A stretch of DNA of 64,000 nt from Ilumatobacteraceae bacterium (GCA_018401375.1 JAGYKR010000002.1:62001-126000); one strand, 5' to 3'. Shown: positions 16,911-30,180, counted from the first letter of the stretch. The notes: generated from the sequence alone by a model not told the origin. Numbers and translations are program-made.

Positions 16911-17872
16911 GGCGCTCGATCGTATCCGTGGTCGGAATCCGATGAGTCAGACACCACCGCCACCTCAGAGGCGCTCGACCCATTCTGAGATCCGGCCCTC
17001 GAGGCCAGCCCGACTGCAGCAATCAACTGATTGCGTTCCTCGAGTGTGAGCTCTCTCCATGCCCCCGGGGCAAGATTACGGTCGCTGATAGGTCCGATCC
17101 GGGTGCGCACCAGTCGTCTCACCGGGTGACCGATCGCTTCGCACATCCGCCGTACTTGCCGATTGCGCCCCTCGTGAATGGTGATGCGCAGTACGCCGGG
17201 ATCGGGTTGAGAGACCTTGGCCGGAGCGGTCAGGCCGTCCTCTAACAAGATGCCCTCACGTAATTGGCGCAGGCCACCTGGCGCCACCGTCCCTTGTTCC
17301 ACCTCGACGAGGTATTCCTTATCCACCCCATGACGCGGGTGCATTAATCGGTTGGCCAGTTCGCCGTCATTGGTCAAAATCAACAGTCCGCCGGTATCTC
17401 GATCAAGGCGGCCGACCGGGAACACCCGAGGTTCGGCCGGGACCACATCCATGACCGTGGGGCGTCCCTGAGGATCTTTTGCGGTGGTGACCACACCAAA
17501 GGGTTTGTTAATGAGGTAGTGCACCAAACCGGGTTTGACGCCTACTGGACCACCGTCCACCTCCACGAGGTCACGATCAGGATCCACGCGGCGTCCAAGG
17601 ACAGCCACTTCACCATTGACGGTGACCCGACCAGCCGCAATCAAGTCCTCGCACACCCGGCGGCTCCCCCACCCGATCCGAGCCAGCACCTTCTGGAGTC
17701 GTTCGCCACCGGGCAGTTCAGCGTTACGCGCCGCCCACTGTTCCCACAGCGGAGGTTCGACCCCGAAATCATCTGTGAAATCGTCTGTCGCTACAGGTTC
17801 CTTGTCTGGCCCATGGTCCTGTCCGGATAGCTGCCCCATGTCAGATGGCGGAATCTGCGGCGGGAGGTGCAC
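16907..17872 (-). CDS. rluB: 23S rRNA pseudouridine synthase, RluB family
   Basis: Modifies a uridine of 23S rRNA to pseudouridine. The 321-residue protein has an N-terminal acidic lead, an S4 RNA-binding domain (LQKVLARIGWGSRRVCEDLI) and the RsuA/RluB catalytic motif VGRLDRDTGGLLILTNDGEL with catalytic Asp. RNRQVRRMCEAIGHPV near the C terminus completes the family pattern. GTG at 17872 has AGGAG (17877-17881) 4 bases upstream, so I prefer it, although it overlaps scpB by 32 bases. ATG at 17839, beginning just after the scpB stop, is the alternative but lacks a good SD. Same position after scpB as in mycobacteria. Confidence 0.92.
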   Translation of the reverse strand: MHLPPQIPPSDMGQLSGQDHGPDKEPVATDDFTDDFGVEPPLWEQWAARNAELPGGERLQKVLARIGWGSRRVCEDLIAAGRVTVNGEVAVLGRRVDPDRDLVEVDGGPVGVKPGLVHYLINKPFGVVTTAKDPQGRPTVMDVVPAEPRVFPVGRLDRDTGGLLILTNDGELANRLMHPRHGVDKEYLVEVEQGTVAPGGLRQLREGILLEDGLTAPAKVSQPDPGVLRITIHEGRNRQVRRMCEAIGHPVRRLVRTRIGPISDRNLAPGAWRELTLEERNQLIAAVGLASRAGSQNGSSASEVAVVSDSSDSDHGYDRAP

Positions 17873-18539
17873 CAGGCTCCTCGATCTGAGCGCTCAAACC
17901 GGCGTCGAGAGCTTCGACCACATCGGCCCCCGGGATGAACTCGGCGATCGGTGGAAGATCATCGGTGGAATCGAGGCCGAGCTTGTCGAGGAACATCGAC
18001 GTCGTCCCAAACAGCACCGCTTGACCCGGACCGTTATCGCGGCCTACCTCATCGACGTATCCCCGAGCCATCAAGGTCCGCAGCACCCCATCGGGATCCA
18101 CACCGCGAATCGACGCGATTTGGGCCCGAGAAATCGGTTGCTTGTACGCCACGATTGCCAAAGTCTCGAGGGCTGCACCCGAAAGCCGAGCCCTTTGCTC
18201 ATTCAGTAAGAAACGCTCTACGTACGCAGAGAGTTCCGCTCGGGTCTGGTACCGGTAGCCGCCAGCGACCTTGACGAGTTCGAAACCGTGGCCACCTGCG
18301 GTGTAACGAGCTGCCAGTTGTTCACAGACATCTTCGATTCGATTCAAAGGCTGCTCGAGTAACTGCGCCATCAACTCGGCGGTCACCGGCTCATGCGCCA
18401 CCAGCAGAATCGCTTCGATAGCTGGTTCGATAGCTGGTTGGTGATCTGGTTGGTGAGCCGTAGGCATAGCTGGATCAGATTCAGAAATCATTTCGGGTTG
18501 CACTTCGGGATCGATTTCGGTGGGGTCACTCATTGGCAC
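17841..18539 (-). CDS. scpB: Segregation and condensation protein B
   Basis: Winged-helix subunit of the SMC-ScpAB condensin complex, needed for chromosome compaction and segregation. The 232-residue protein contains EAILLVAHEPVTAELMAQLL, the KVAGGYRYQTR strand pair, and LSGAALETLAIVAYKQPISRAQI, the strongly conserved ScpB signature. The first 40 residues are acidic and low-complexity; the DNA there has short repeats (GATAGCTGGTT-like, 18417-18460) encoding the HQPDHQPAIEPAIE stretch. Start at 18539 (GTG) or ATG at 18533. scpA ends 40 bases upstream in the direction of transcription. Confidence 0.95.
   Translation of the reverse strand: MPMSDPTEIDPEVQPEMISESDPAMPTAHQPDHQPAIEPAIEAILLVAHEPVTAELMAQLLEQPLNRIEDVCEQLAARYTAGGHGFELVKVAGGYRYQTRAELSAYVERFLLNEQRARLSGAALETLAIVAYKQPISRAQIASIRGVDPDGVLRTLMARGYVDEVGRDNGPGQAVLFGTTSMFLDKLGLDSTDDLPPIAEFIPGADVVEALDAGLSAQIEEPGAPPAADSAI
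17877..17881 (-). promoter_or_regulatory. Shine-Dalgarno that decides the rluB start
   Basis: On the minus strand AGGAG sits 4 bases upstream of the GTG at 17872, inside the end of scpB. The later in-frame ATG at 17839 has no comparable signal. Confidence 0.55.
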
Positions 18540-18579
18540 TCATTCACATCAACTGTCTGGATCTTCACGTGTTGTGGCG

Positions 18580-19356
18580 TCATCCTTCGTAATCATCGAT
18601 CCTCAGGTCCTCCGGGTCGACACCGGCCTCACCGGTCCACGAGATCTCAATCTCCCCGAAGCGTTCGACCTGATCCAGATCCACATACCCCTGCTTGTAG
18701 AGCTCAAGGACTGCGAGAAACTGCACGATGATCTCAATCCGATCGGCGAGATCGGCTGTTAGCCGTCGAAAGGTCACCCGGCCGAGTTTGGGGAGTTCCT
18801 CCACAAGGTCAGCCACGGCTTCGGCCACGGTAAACCGGATCGGATTCACATGGTGTAGGTCCACCACCGGAACCGGGGTCGGAGTAAACGCTTTGATTGC
18901 CGCCCGTCGTAGTCGCTCGATGCTGGTCCCCTCCAGCAAGTCAGGCGCGAGCCCCTCAAAGCGTTCGTCGGGACCGACAGCGCGAGGAAAGCTCAGATCA
19001 GCGCGTTCGGCCAAGAAGGCAAACACTTTGGCTACATCTTGGAAAGTCTTGCATTCCAGGAGTCGGGCCACCAGCAGGTCGCGCTCCTCCCATAGCGCGA
19101 ATTCTTCGTCAAGATCTACATCCGCCAAGCCAGGTAAGAGTCGACGGGTCTTGAGTTCCACCAGCGTGGCCGCGATCAGCAAGAACTCGGTAGCCACATC
19201 GAGGTCAAGGGCTTGGATGCGTTCCACCTCTGCGAGGAACTGATCCACGATCACCGATAGCGACACCTCGTGGATGTCCACCTGCTCTTTGAGGATCAAC
19301 TGCAACAACAGGTCAAAGGGCCCTGAGTACAAGGGGGTCTCTACGGCCACGGACAT
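18580..19356 (-). CDS. scpA: Segregation and condensation protein A
   Basis: Kleisin subunit that bridges the SMC heads. About 258 residues. The N-terminal kleisin segment YSGPFDLLLQLILKEQVDI is diagnostic, followed by LIAATLVELKTRRLLPG, and a C-terminal winged helix (RVTFRRLTADLADRIEIIVQFLAVLELYKQG). I use ATG at 19356; GTG at 19365 is in frame 9 bases earlier. The gene is divergent from trpS with only about 30 bases between the starts, so the two promoters must overlap or transcripts be nearly leaderless. Confidence 0.95.
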   Translation of the reverse strand: MSVAVETPLYSGPFDLLLQLILKEQVDIHEVSLSVIVDQFLAEVERIQALDLDVATEFLLIAATLVELKTRRLLPGLADVDLDEEFALWEERDLLVARLLECKTFQDVAKVFAFLAERADLSFPRAVGPDERFEGLAPDLLEGTSIERLRRAAIKAFTPTPVPVVDLHHVNPIRFTVAEAVADLVEELPKLGRVTFRRLTADLADRIEIIVQFLAVLELYKQGYVDLDQVERFGEIEISWTGEAGVDPEDLRIDDYEG

Positions 19357-19385
19357 CGCCTCCACGCTACCGGTGAGGAGGGCGC

Positions 19386-20402
19386 GTGGCCGGCATTGCG
19401 TTAGCCTTCACCGCCGTGACCCGCGTTTTGTCTTGCATCCAACCCACCGGCGAGGTGCACCTCGGCAACTATCTGGGGGCCTTGCGGAACTGGGTGATCG
19501 GCCAGTCCGCCGCCGATGCCTTTCACGGGATCGTGGACCTTCACGCTCTCACGGTTACCGACACGCCCGGTGTGATCGGTAATGAGACATTGAAACTGGC
19601 GGCGATGCTGTTCGCTGTTGGCCTTGACCCTGAAGTTGCCACTGTGTTCGTGCAGAGCCATGTGCCCGAACACGCCCAGTTGGGATGGGTTATGGAGTGC
19701 ACCGTCTCCTATGGCGAGTTGTCGAGAATGACTCAGTTCAAGGACAAGACCGCCAAACGTGAGGGCCACTTCATCTCTGCGGGCCTGTTCACCTACCCGG
19801 CATTACAGGCGGCCGACATCTTGCTCTACGACGCTAATGAAGTCCCCGTGGGCGACGATCAACGCCAACACATCGAAATCACCCGAGATATCGCTCTGCG
19901 TTTCAATCATCGTTTTGGTGAGACCTTCGTGGTGCCCACCGCCGTCACCCCACCGGCCGGTGCTCGAGTCATGGATCTCCAGGACCCCACATCAAAGATG
20001 TCTAAATCCGCTGATTCCGATGCGGGCTGCGTCTATCTGACCGACGCCCCTGAAGTGATCTCCAAGAAGTTCAAGCGGGCGGTCACAGACTCAGAGACCG
20101 AGGTCCGTTACGACCCCGAGACCAAGCCTGGAGTCAGCAACCTGCTCGACATCCTCGCAGGCGCCACCGGCCAGGCTCCAGCCGGCCTCGCCGAGCGCTA
20201 TACGCGCTATGGGGATCTTAAAGTCGCCACCGCCGAAGCCGTGATTGACGTCATCCGTCCAATCCAGGATCGATATAACGATCTGCTCACGGATCAGGCT
20301 GAACTAACACGACTGTTGCGCATCGGCGCCGACAAAGCCCGCCATGTGGCCTCTGCCACTTTGCAACGCACCTACGACGCAATCGGAATGCTTCCCGCCT
20401 GA
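19386..20402 (+). CDS. trpS: Tryptophanyl-tRNA synthetase
   Basis: Charges tRNA-Trp. Class I synthetase of 338 residues, the bacterial TrpRS length. The HIGH-type motif is PTGEVHLGNYLGAL near residues 18-31 and the KMSKS motif is intact (SKMSKSADSD). FKDKTAKREGHFISAGLFTYPALQAADILLY is the typical tryptophan-pocket region (shown here as residues about 118-148). The GTG start at 19386 is supported by AGGAGGG a few bases upstream. It is the only plus-strand gene between 8.3 and 28.9 kb. Confidence 0.96.
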   Translation: MAGIALAFTAVTRVLSCIQPTGEVHLGNYLGALRNWVIGQSAADAFHGIVDLHALTVTDTPGVIGNETLKLAAMLFAVGLDPEVATVFVQSHVPEHAQLGWVMECTVSYGELSRMTQFKDKTAKREGHFISAGLFTYPALQAADILLYDANEVPVGDDQRQHIEITRDIALRFNHRFGETFVVPTAVTPPAGARVMDLQDPTSKMSKSADSDAGCVYLTDAPEVISKKFKRAVTDSETEVRYDPETKPGVSNLLDILAGATGQAPAGLAERYTRYGDLKVATAEAVIDVIRPIQDRYNDLLTDQAELTRLLRIGADKARHVASATLQRTYDAIGMLPA

Positions 20403-20427
20403 AGCGTGTCAGCGCAGCGTGAGCCCC

Positions 20428-20925
20428 TCAGATGTGATCGGCCTGAGCAAGATCGCCGGCGGCGGATCCGAGGCCTCGCAACATCTCCACGGTGGCATCC
20501 TCCGAGCCGGCACTCAACAGCAGGTCGATTCCGAGATTTTCATGGTCCCGGTACACCTCACAACGATCACGCCAGCGTCCGCATATCGAGAAACCCGGGA
20601 TCAGCCGGGGCGGGATAACCGTGGCCACCACCCGTGCTGTCGTTCCGAGATCGCAACGGATCTTGCCGACATCGTGCAAAAGCGCTCCTGCCATCTCTGC
20701 CCGGGTGGCGTCTGCCCGCAGGGTCAGGAATCGGCGAGCGACCATCACCGCATGGCTCCGGTCCTGAACGCTCATCTGAACCCACAGTTCGCGTTCACTT
20801 GGCAGCAACTGATCGATGGCCCATTTCTCATCGGTCGCCGTGGGCGGTCCAGCACTGATCGATAGCCACCACCGTGTGGACAGATGTCGGATCGTTGTCA
20901 CGCCCGACGAGATGGCGGTCAACAC
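20428..20925 (-). CDS. HD-domain protein, predicted phosphohydrolase
   Basis: A 165-residue protein. The HD motif is MAGALLHDVGKI (residues about 79-90), with an upstream His in QDRSHAVMVARR and a later DHENLGIDLL, which fits an HDc metal-binding core. The HD-GYP region is absent. The N terminus is weak and the true start may lie inside; GTG at 20925 abuts the xerD stop directly. Such small HD proteins in actinobacteria hydrolyse nucleotides or cyclic nucleotides, but the substrate here is unknown. It is convergent with trpS (25-base gap). Confidence 0.7.
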   Translation of the reverse strand: MLTAISSGVTTIRHLSTRWWLSISAGPPTATDEKWAIDQLLPSERELWVQMSVQDRSHAVMVARRFLTLRADATRAEMAGALLHDVGKIRCDLGTTARVVATVIPPRLIPGFSICGRWRDRCEVYRDHENLGIDLLLSAGSEDATVEMLRGLGSAAGDLAQADHI

Positions 20926-21891
20926 CTAGTCCACCGTCCCGTCGCCATGGGCGCCGGATCGAGGATGGGCGGCTCGATACACATTCCACAAACGATCTTG
21001 GCTGACCCGGGTGTAAATCTGAGTGGTGGACACTGAGGCATGTCCGAGCAGTTCCTGAACGATCCGTAGATCCGCACCATGGTCCAACAGGTGGGTCGCA
21101 CACGAGTGCCGTAAGACGTGCGGAGAGAGATGGTCCTGAGTGATTCCTGCCCGTAGGCCGTAGGTGCGCACGATGGTCCATGCCGATTGGCGGCTGAGGC
21201 GCCCTCCGCGCTGGTTGAGGAACACCGCTTCGGCATCGCCTCGGCGACGCCAACGGTCCGGCACCATTTGGGCTCGACCCTCCGAGTCGAACCACTGATC
21301 CAATGCTCGTGCGCAAGATCCTCCGAATGGGACAATGCGTTCCTTCGAGCCTTTTCCGAACAAGCGGACCAGATTCTCGCTGAACACGATGTCACCGATC
21401 GACAATCCCACCACCTCAGAGATCCGAGCTCCCGTGGCGTACAGCAACTCAAGGATCGCTCGGTCTCGGCGAGCCGTTGCATTCACTCCGGTCACGGCAT
21501 CGATCAGCGCTGCCACTTGGGTCTCACTCAGGGGTTTGGGGATACCCGATGGAACTCGAACCCCCTCGAGGTCACCGGTCGGATCATCTGGTCTGACCCG
21601 TTCCACCACCAGATGACGATGCAACATCCTGACCGCAGCCAACTGTCGGGCCACCGAGGCCGGAGCCGCACCGCCGGTGCGCATCTCGGCGATGAAACCA
21701 AGGATCTGTTCCGCTATCACGGTCTCTACATCGCCGCCATGGGCGAGGAGCCACCGGTGATAACGCAGAAGGTCTCGACGATAGGCCGCCAAGGTCAGCG
21801 GAGCGCGTCCTCGTTCGGCCGCCATCCACGTGAGGAACTCCTCCACGCACAGCGGCAGTTCCTCCCCCATTTCGCGCACCGGGACCATCAA
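20926..21891 (-). CDS. xerD: Site-specific tyrosine recombinase XerD
   Basis: Resolves chromosome dimers at dif sites together with XerC. The 321-residue protein has an N-terminal SAM-like DNA-binding domain (FLTWMAAERGRAPLTLAAYRRDL). The catalytic domain shows the complete set: Arg in YATGARISEVVGL, Lys in GKGSKERIVPF, HxxR in SPHVLRHSCATHLL, His in LGHASVSTTQIY with the nucleophile Tyr. Location beside scpA/scpB and pyrG marks it as the housekeeping chromosomal recombinase and not a phage integrase. XerC versus XerD is decided mainly by context. Confidence 0.9.
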   Translation of the reverse strand: MMVPVREMGEELPLCVEEFLTWMAAERGRAPLTLAAYRRDLLRYHRWLLAHGGDVETVIAEQILGFIAEMRTGGAAPASVARQLAAVRMLHRHLVVERVRPDDPTGDLEGVRVPSGIPKPLSETQVAALIDAVTGVNATARRDRAILELLYATGARISEVVGLSIGDIVFSENLVRLFGKGSKERIVPFGGSCARALDQWFDSEGRAQMVPDRWRRRGDAEAVFLNQRGGRLSRQSAWTIVRTYGLRAGITQDHLSPHVLRHSCATHLLDHGADLRIVQELLGHASVSTTQIYTRVSQDRLWNVYRAAHPRSGAHGDGTVD

Positions 21892-21921
21892 TACTCCGGG
21901 ACCATTAGCACCCCGGGACCA

Positions 21922-26065
<4,144 letters not shown>

Positions 26066-26085
26066 CAGCGCACCTCAACCATCCA

Positions 26086-26949
26086 TCAGCGATCCATCAA
26101 ACCAAACTTGGCTTTGAGGATCTGGTGGTACTGACGCTCAACGAAACGGACGAATTGCGCAGTCGACTCCGAGGGCCGACAGGTCACGATGTCTCCGGGG
26201 CCGAGCACCGCTACCCGCACCCCATCGATCGCAAGTTCGGCTTCTTGGTGATCGAGTACCTCGAGTTCCACCGTCTCGCTGGGGTCGAGTACCAAACTGC
26301 GATCGAACAACATGTGCGGCGCCACGGGTGTGAGAAGAATCGCTCGGTGCCGAGGGGAAACCACCGGTCCGCGGGCCGAAAAGGAGTAGGCCGTAGATCC
26401 AGTAGGTGTGGCGAGGATCAAACCATCAGCGGCGTAGGTGGTGAACGCAGCGCCATCGATCCGTACCTGCAAGCGAACGGTCTGACCGGGATCCCGCTTT
26501 TCCAGCACCCCTTCATTGAGCGCCCGCCAAGTGCCGAGGTCTTCACCACGTCCCGTACACACCGTAAACTCCAGCATGAGGCGTTCATCGAGATGCCATC
26601 TGCCGGTCTCGGGACCTGTGATGAAACGTTCGAGAGCCGGAATGAGGTCCACGGCCTCCACTTCTGTCAGGTATCCGAGTCGGCCGAGGTTCACTCCAAG
26701 CAACGGGATTGGGGCTCCTTCCACCAAGTGGACAGCACGCAACATCGTGCCATCTCCGCCAAGGCTGAGCACCAAATCAGCTTCGCGCGGGTCGCGATCC
26801 ATGCAATATTCATCCAGCGATAAAGCGGCGGCGTCGCGAGGCAGCATCCAGCACTCGTGGCCGTGGTTCCTCAGCCATTGGGCCGCCTCCACAGCCAGAT
26901 CCCCGGCTGCAGCGCGTTCGTGATGCGACACCAAGAGCACAGAAACCAT
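26086..26949 (-). CDS. nadK: NAD kinase
   Basis: Phosphorylates NAD to NADP. The 287-residue protein has the diagnostic GGDGTMLRAV motif (about residues 64-73). Further motifs are GVNLGRLGYLTE, NEGVLEKRDP (the NE/D catalytic region), and DGLILATPTGSTAYSFSARGP. ATG at 26949 overlaps the tlyA stop by one base (TGATG), so translation is coupled. The upstream part of the open frame lies in tlyA and was left out. Confidence 0.95.
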   Translation of the reverse strand: MVSVLLVSHHERAAAGDLAVEAAQWLRNHGHECWMLPRDAAALSLDEYCMDRDPREADLVLSLGGDGTMLRAVHLVEGAPIPLLGVNLGRLGYLTEVEAVDLIPALERFITGPETGRWHLDERLMLEFTVCTGRGEDLGTWRALNEGVLEKRDPGQTVRLQVRIDGAAFTTYAADGLILATPTGSTAYSFSARGPVVSPRHRAILLTPVAPHMLFDRSLVLDPSETVELEVLDHQEAELAIDGVRVAVLGPGDIVTCRPSESTAQFVRFVERQYHQILKAKFGLMDR

Positions 26950-27698
26950 CAGGCGCTCCCCGGAGTACGGGCATGAACGAGAAACTCGCGGTTCCCGTGG
27001 GTTCCCGTGATCGGCGAATCCACCCACCCCTCAACGCTGCATCCTTGGCGGATCAGCTCGGCTGCGACCTCGGAGCGCACCCGATCCCAAATGGCTGGAT
27101 CCGTGATGATGCCACGACCTCGGCTGACCTCGATGCGCCCGGCCTCAAACTGGGGTTTCACGAGCATCACCATATGCGCTCTGGGCAGCGCCACAGCGAT
27201 ACCCGGGCCAATGATGTGAGTCAGAGAGATGAACGAAACATCGGCCACCACCATCTCCACGGGCCCACCGATCACCTCGGTGTCGATGGTGCGCACATTG
27301 GTGCGCTCACGATTGATCACGCGCGGGTCATTCGCTAGGCGGGGATGGATCTGTCCATGGCCAACATCAAGAGCCACAACCTCACGGGCTCCACGCTGCA
27401 GCAGACAGTCGGTGAATCCACCGGTGGAGGCGCCAATATCTAACACCCTCAGACCGGTGACCTCAATCCCGAAAGAGGTCAGGGCGTGGTCAAGTTTCTC
27501 TCCTCCGCGACTGACGAACAATGCCGGTGGACCGGTAACGATCACGGGTTCGTCGGCCCCAACGAGTCGGGAAGCCCGCTCGGCGATCGCACCTGACACG
27601 AGTACCCGACGACCATCGATCATGACTTGGGCCTCTGTTCGGGACTGGCACAGCCCTCGCCGAACCAATTCTTGATCGAGCCTGCGACGCGCCGCCAC
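26949..27698 (-). CDS. tlyA: TlyA-family rRNA 2'-O-methyltransferase
   Basis: A 249-residue protein with an N-terminal S4 RNA-binding domain (LDQELVRRGLCQSRTEAQVMI) and a C-terminal FtsJ-like Rossmann methyltransferase. The SAM motif is VLDIGASTGGFTDCLL, preceded by SRGGEKLDHAL. In mycobacteria TlyA methylates 16S and 23S rRNA at C1409/C1920 and so affects capreomycin sensitivity. The linkage tlyA-nadK-recN is the same here. Confidence 0.94.
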   Translation of the reverse strand: MAARRRLDQELVRRGLCQSRTEAQVMIDGRRVLVSGAIAERASRLVGADEPVIVTGPPALFVSRGGEKLDHALTSFGIEVTGLRVLDIGASTGGFTDCLLQRGAREVVALDVGHGQIHPRLANDPRVINRERTNVRTIDTEVIGGPVEMVVADVSFISLTHIIGPGIAVALPRAHMVMLVKPQFEAGRIEVSRGRGIITDPAIWDRVRSEVAAELIRQGCSVEGWVDSPITGTHGNREFLVHARTPGSA

Positions 27699-27718
27699 TG
27701 TGAGGATCTCAGCAGACC

Positions 27719-28078
27719 TCAGGCCGGGTCCGCAGTAGATCCCGTGCCCGATGATCCTGATCTCGCAGCTTTTTTTGCCGGGCTTTTCTTCGCTGTGCTC
27801 TTTTTTGCCGCGTCCTTTTGTGCCGGCGACTTTTGTGCCGGAGACACGGATGCACCTTCGAGGACCGAAAGGCGGGCGGCAAGTTCGGCGATCTGAGCCT
27901 CAAGAGGACCCATCCGACGTTCTAGTTCTGGTCCGAGCAGTTCAGCTACCTTCTCGTTGATTTTGTCGCTGATCTTTTCGTTGATCTTGTCGTTGATCTT
28001 GTCGGTGCTGCGGCGGCCACGATCCACGAGACTCGTGACGGCTTCAGACACCGTGTCAGAGACAGATCCAGATGGCAT
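27719..28078 (-). CDS. Small KIN-repeat protein with Lys/Ala-rich histone-H1-like tail
   Basis: I do not recognise a named family. The 119-residue protein has a charged (D/E)KI(N/S) tetrapeptide repeated four times at residues 26-41, followed by a short amphipathic helix with heptad-like spacing (PLEAQIAELAARLSVLEG, about 57-74) that could form a coiled coil. The C-terminal tail has repeated PAQK and AKK units like histone H1 or HU tails, ending in a Gly/Ser-rich stretch. The repeat is encoded by a 12-bp tandem unit (27944-28003). It sits between tlyA and a HAD phosphatase, the slot of Rv1693 in M. tuberculosis. It may bind nucleic acid or a membrane; that is inference. Confidence 0.75.
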   Translation of the reverse strand: MPSGSVSDTVSEAVTSLVDRGRRSTDKINDKINEKISDKINEKVAELLGPELERRMGPLEAQIAELAARLSVLEGASVSPAQKSPAQKDAAKKSTAKKSPAKKAARSGSSGTGSTADPA

Positions 28079-28082
28079 GGAC

Positions 28083-28895
28083 TCAGAATACCCCAGATCC
28101 GTCGATCAATGCAGTTGCCACCTCGGCAAGATTGTCCATTGAGAGCGAGATTGAAACCGCCGTGGTGTCCTCGATATCGCCCGCAACGCCACTGCGCACC
28201 CAAGCGAAACGACAGCCGAGAGTCCGTGCAAATAACCCGTCGGTGGACAAACGGTCTCCGACCATCAGAACCTGTGCCGGAGTTGATCCTGTCCGCCTGA
28301 GCACTAAATCTGCCATCGGCTGGTGGGGCTTACCGGCCAGAATCGGCTGTACGCCCGACGCCGCAATCACTGCGGCGAGGAGGCTCCCTGCGCCGGGTAC
28401 GACCCCATACGGGGTGGGATAGGTGGCGTCGTCATTGGTGGCGATGAATCGTGCTCCCCGGCGGATCGCCGCCGACACGCGATCCAAAGTCTGATAGGAA
28501 AACTGCCGATCAAGGCCAACCACCACGGTGTCACAGGCTTCAATCAAGGACTCATAGCGAGCCGCAGGAGCGTCCACATCCAGTCGCTCTGCACCCACCC
28601 GATCCACGGCCTCGCAGATTCCACGCTCACCACAAACGAGCACCCGCTCCCCTGAGACCAGCAAAGACGCCGCCGCTTCGGCGCTTCCGATCACGGCACC
28701 ATCTGCGGCGACTCCGATTGAGGCGAGCACTTCTTCTACAGCAGAGGGTGGACTCGTAGAGTTATTGGTCACGAATAGCACTTCGATCCCGGCGGCTTGA
28801 AGCGCTCTCACAGCCTCCACCGATCCCGGGATTGGCTGGTGTGCCAACCAGATGACCCCGTCGAGATCGCACAGGACCGTACGCACTTGCGGCAT
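28083..28895 (-). CDS. HAD-superfamily phosphatase, NagD-like (subclass IIA)
   Basis: A roughly 270-residue HAD-IIA phosphatase. Motif I is LCDLDGVIW (residues about 8-16), motif II LFVTNNS, and motif IV MVGDRLSTDGLFARTLG. The C2 cap with GLDRQFSYQTL is typical of NagD, p-nitrophenyl phosphatase and mycobacterial Rv1692, which dephosphorylates glycerol 3-phosphate. I took ATG at 28895; ATG at 28919 is in frame. It ends 4 bases before the KIN-repeat gene and is divergent from the DUF1015 gene (54 bases between starts). Confidence 0.88.
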   Translation of the reverse strand: MPQVRTVLCDLDGVIWLAHQPIPGSVEAVRALQAAGIEVLFVTNNSTSPPSAVEEVLASIGVAADGAVIGSAEAAASLLVSGERVLVCGERGICEAVDRVGAERLDVDAPAARYESLIEACDTVVVGLDRQFSYQTLDRVSAAIRRGARFIATNDDATYPTPYGVVPGAGSLLAAVIAASGVQPILAGKPHQPMADLVLRRTGSTPAQVLMVGDRLSTDGLFARTLGCRFAWVRSGVAGDIEDTTAVSISLSMDNLAEVATALIDGSGVF

Positions 28896-28948
28896 TGCTT
28901 CAGGTCTCACGTTCGCCATCCTCGCGCACGGGATGGCAACCTGTGGGG

Positions 28949-30163
28949 GTGCCAGGCTTTGAACCTTTCCCCGCAGTGCGCTATCACGCCCCCATCGACG
29001 GCCTCGATGATCTGATCGCTCCCCCCTATGACGTGTTATCCGAAGCGGATCTCGATGCTCTCTCCGCACGTCATTCACACAACATCGTCCACATCGATGT
29101 TCCGCGTGAAGCCCAAGGTCCAGATCGTTACCTGCAGGCTGCGCAACGGCTCACCGAGTGGATCGACGCCGGAGTGTTGATCCAGGACTCCGTACCGAGT
29201 TACACGATTTACCGGATGAGATTCACCGATGCGAGCGGAACTGCCCGTGACATCTCCGGGGTGCTCGGTGGCCTCGAGGTAGTGGACCTCGATGCCGGTG
29301 GCGTGCTGCCCCATGAACGCACGACCCCAAAAGCTTCCACCGATCGCTTAGATCTGACACGGGCAACGCGGGCCAACCTGTCACCGGTGTGGGGTCTCAG
29401 CCTCGCCACCGGCCTGACCGCTGAGTTAGCCGAACCTGGTGAACTGCTCGGCCGGGTGATCGTTGAGGACGTGGAACACGTGGTGGAGCGTGTCAGTGAC
29501 CCGGCCCGCATCGAACGGATCCGTGCTCTCCTCGCTACCGACGATGTGTTGATCGCTGATGGTCATCATCGATACTCGATCTCTCGGACCTACCGTGATG
29601 AGATGCGTGCCGCGGCCAGCACCAACGCAAACGAGGCCGCTCCTGCGGAGCAGACGCTTACCTTCGTATCGGAACTGGTGGCCGATCAGTTGAGTGTGGA
29701 GGCCATCCACCGCATCTATCGGTCCACGACGCTGGAGGCGCTACGGGCCGAACTTGCGAAGTTCTTCGCTCTCTCCCCGGCGGAGGACCCAACGCCAGCC
29801 ACCCTGCGCGAGATGGTGGACCGAGGAGCGCTCTATCTATACGCCCGTGGGTCAGACGGTCTGACCAGGGGGGAATGGCTCACACCATTACCAGAGGCGT
29901 TCGCCGGGATACGCGAACTCGATGGGGCCTATCTCGAACACGCCCTTGCGGATGTGGAGGTAGACGTTTCGTACCAGCATGGTCTCCACGAAGTGGTCCG
30001 CACCGTTGCTGATCCGGAGGTGGCCGCAGCGATCCTGATCCGGCCCGTCAGCGTGGCCGAGATTGAGCGCACCGCCCGGCAAGGGCTCTTGATGCCGCCG
30101 AAATCCACGTTCTTCACACCCAAGTTACGCACCGGCCTCGTGATCCGTCCCCTGTGGGAGTGA
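28949..30163 (+). CDS. DUF1015 family protein
   Basis: A 404-residue member of DUF1015, a widespread family whose function is not firmly known. The signature pieces are clear: N-terminal FEPFPAVRYH and DLIAPPYDVLSEADLD; central IADGHHRYSISRTYRDEM (His-rich, suggesting a catalytic or metal site); C-terminal AILIRPVSVAEIERTARQG and MPPKSTFFTPKLRTGL. GTG at 28949 gives the standard family start; GTG at 28943 is also possible. The frame runs upstream to 28895 but overlaps the divergent HAD gene. It is convergent with aspS (17-base gap). Confidence 0.88.
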   Translation: MPGFEPFPAVRYHAPIDGLDDLIAPPYDVLSEADLDALSARHSHNIVHIDVPREAQGPDRYLQAAQRLTEWIDAGVLIQDSVPSYTIYRMRFTDASGTARDISGVLGGLEVVDLDAGGVLPHERTTPKASTDRLDLTRATRANLSPVWGLSLATGLTAELAEPGELLGRVIVEDVEHVVERVSDPARIERIRALLATDDVLIADGHHRYSISRTYRDEMRAAASTNANEAAPAEQTLTFVSELVADQLSVEAIHRIYRSTTLEALRAELAKFFALSPAEDPTPATLREMVDRGALYLYARGSDGLTRGEWLTPLPEAFAGIRELDGAYLEHALADVEVDVSYQHGLHEVVRTVADPEVAAAILIRPVSVAEIERTARQGLLMPPKSTFFTPKLRTGLVIRPLWE

Positions 30164-30180
30164 GGCCCGTGCAGAGCCGC

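Noticed and set aside
20926-21891. Tyrosine recombinase as sign of a prophage or integrative element
   Set aside because: Its neighbours are housekeeping genes (scpAB, pyrG) and no attachment-site repeats or phage genes were seen.
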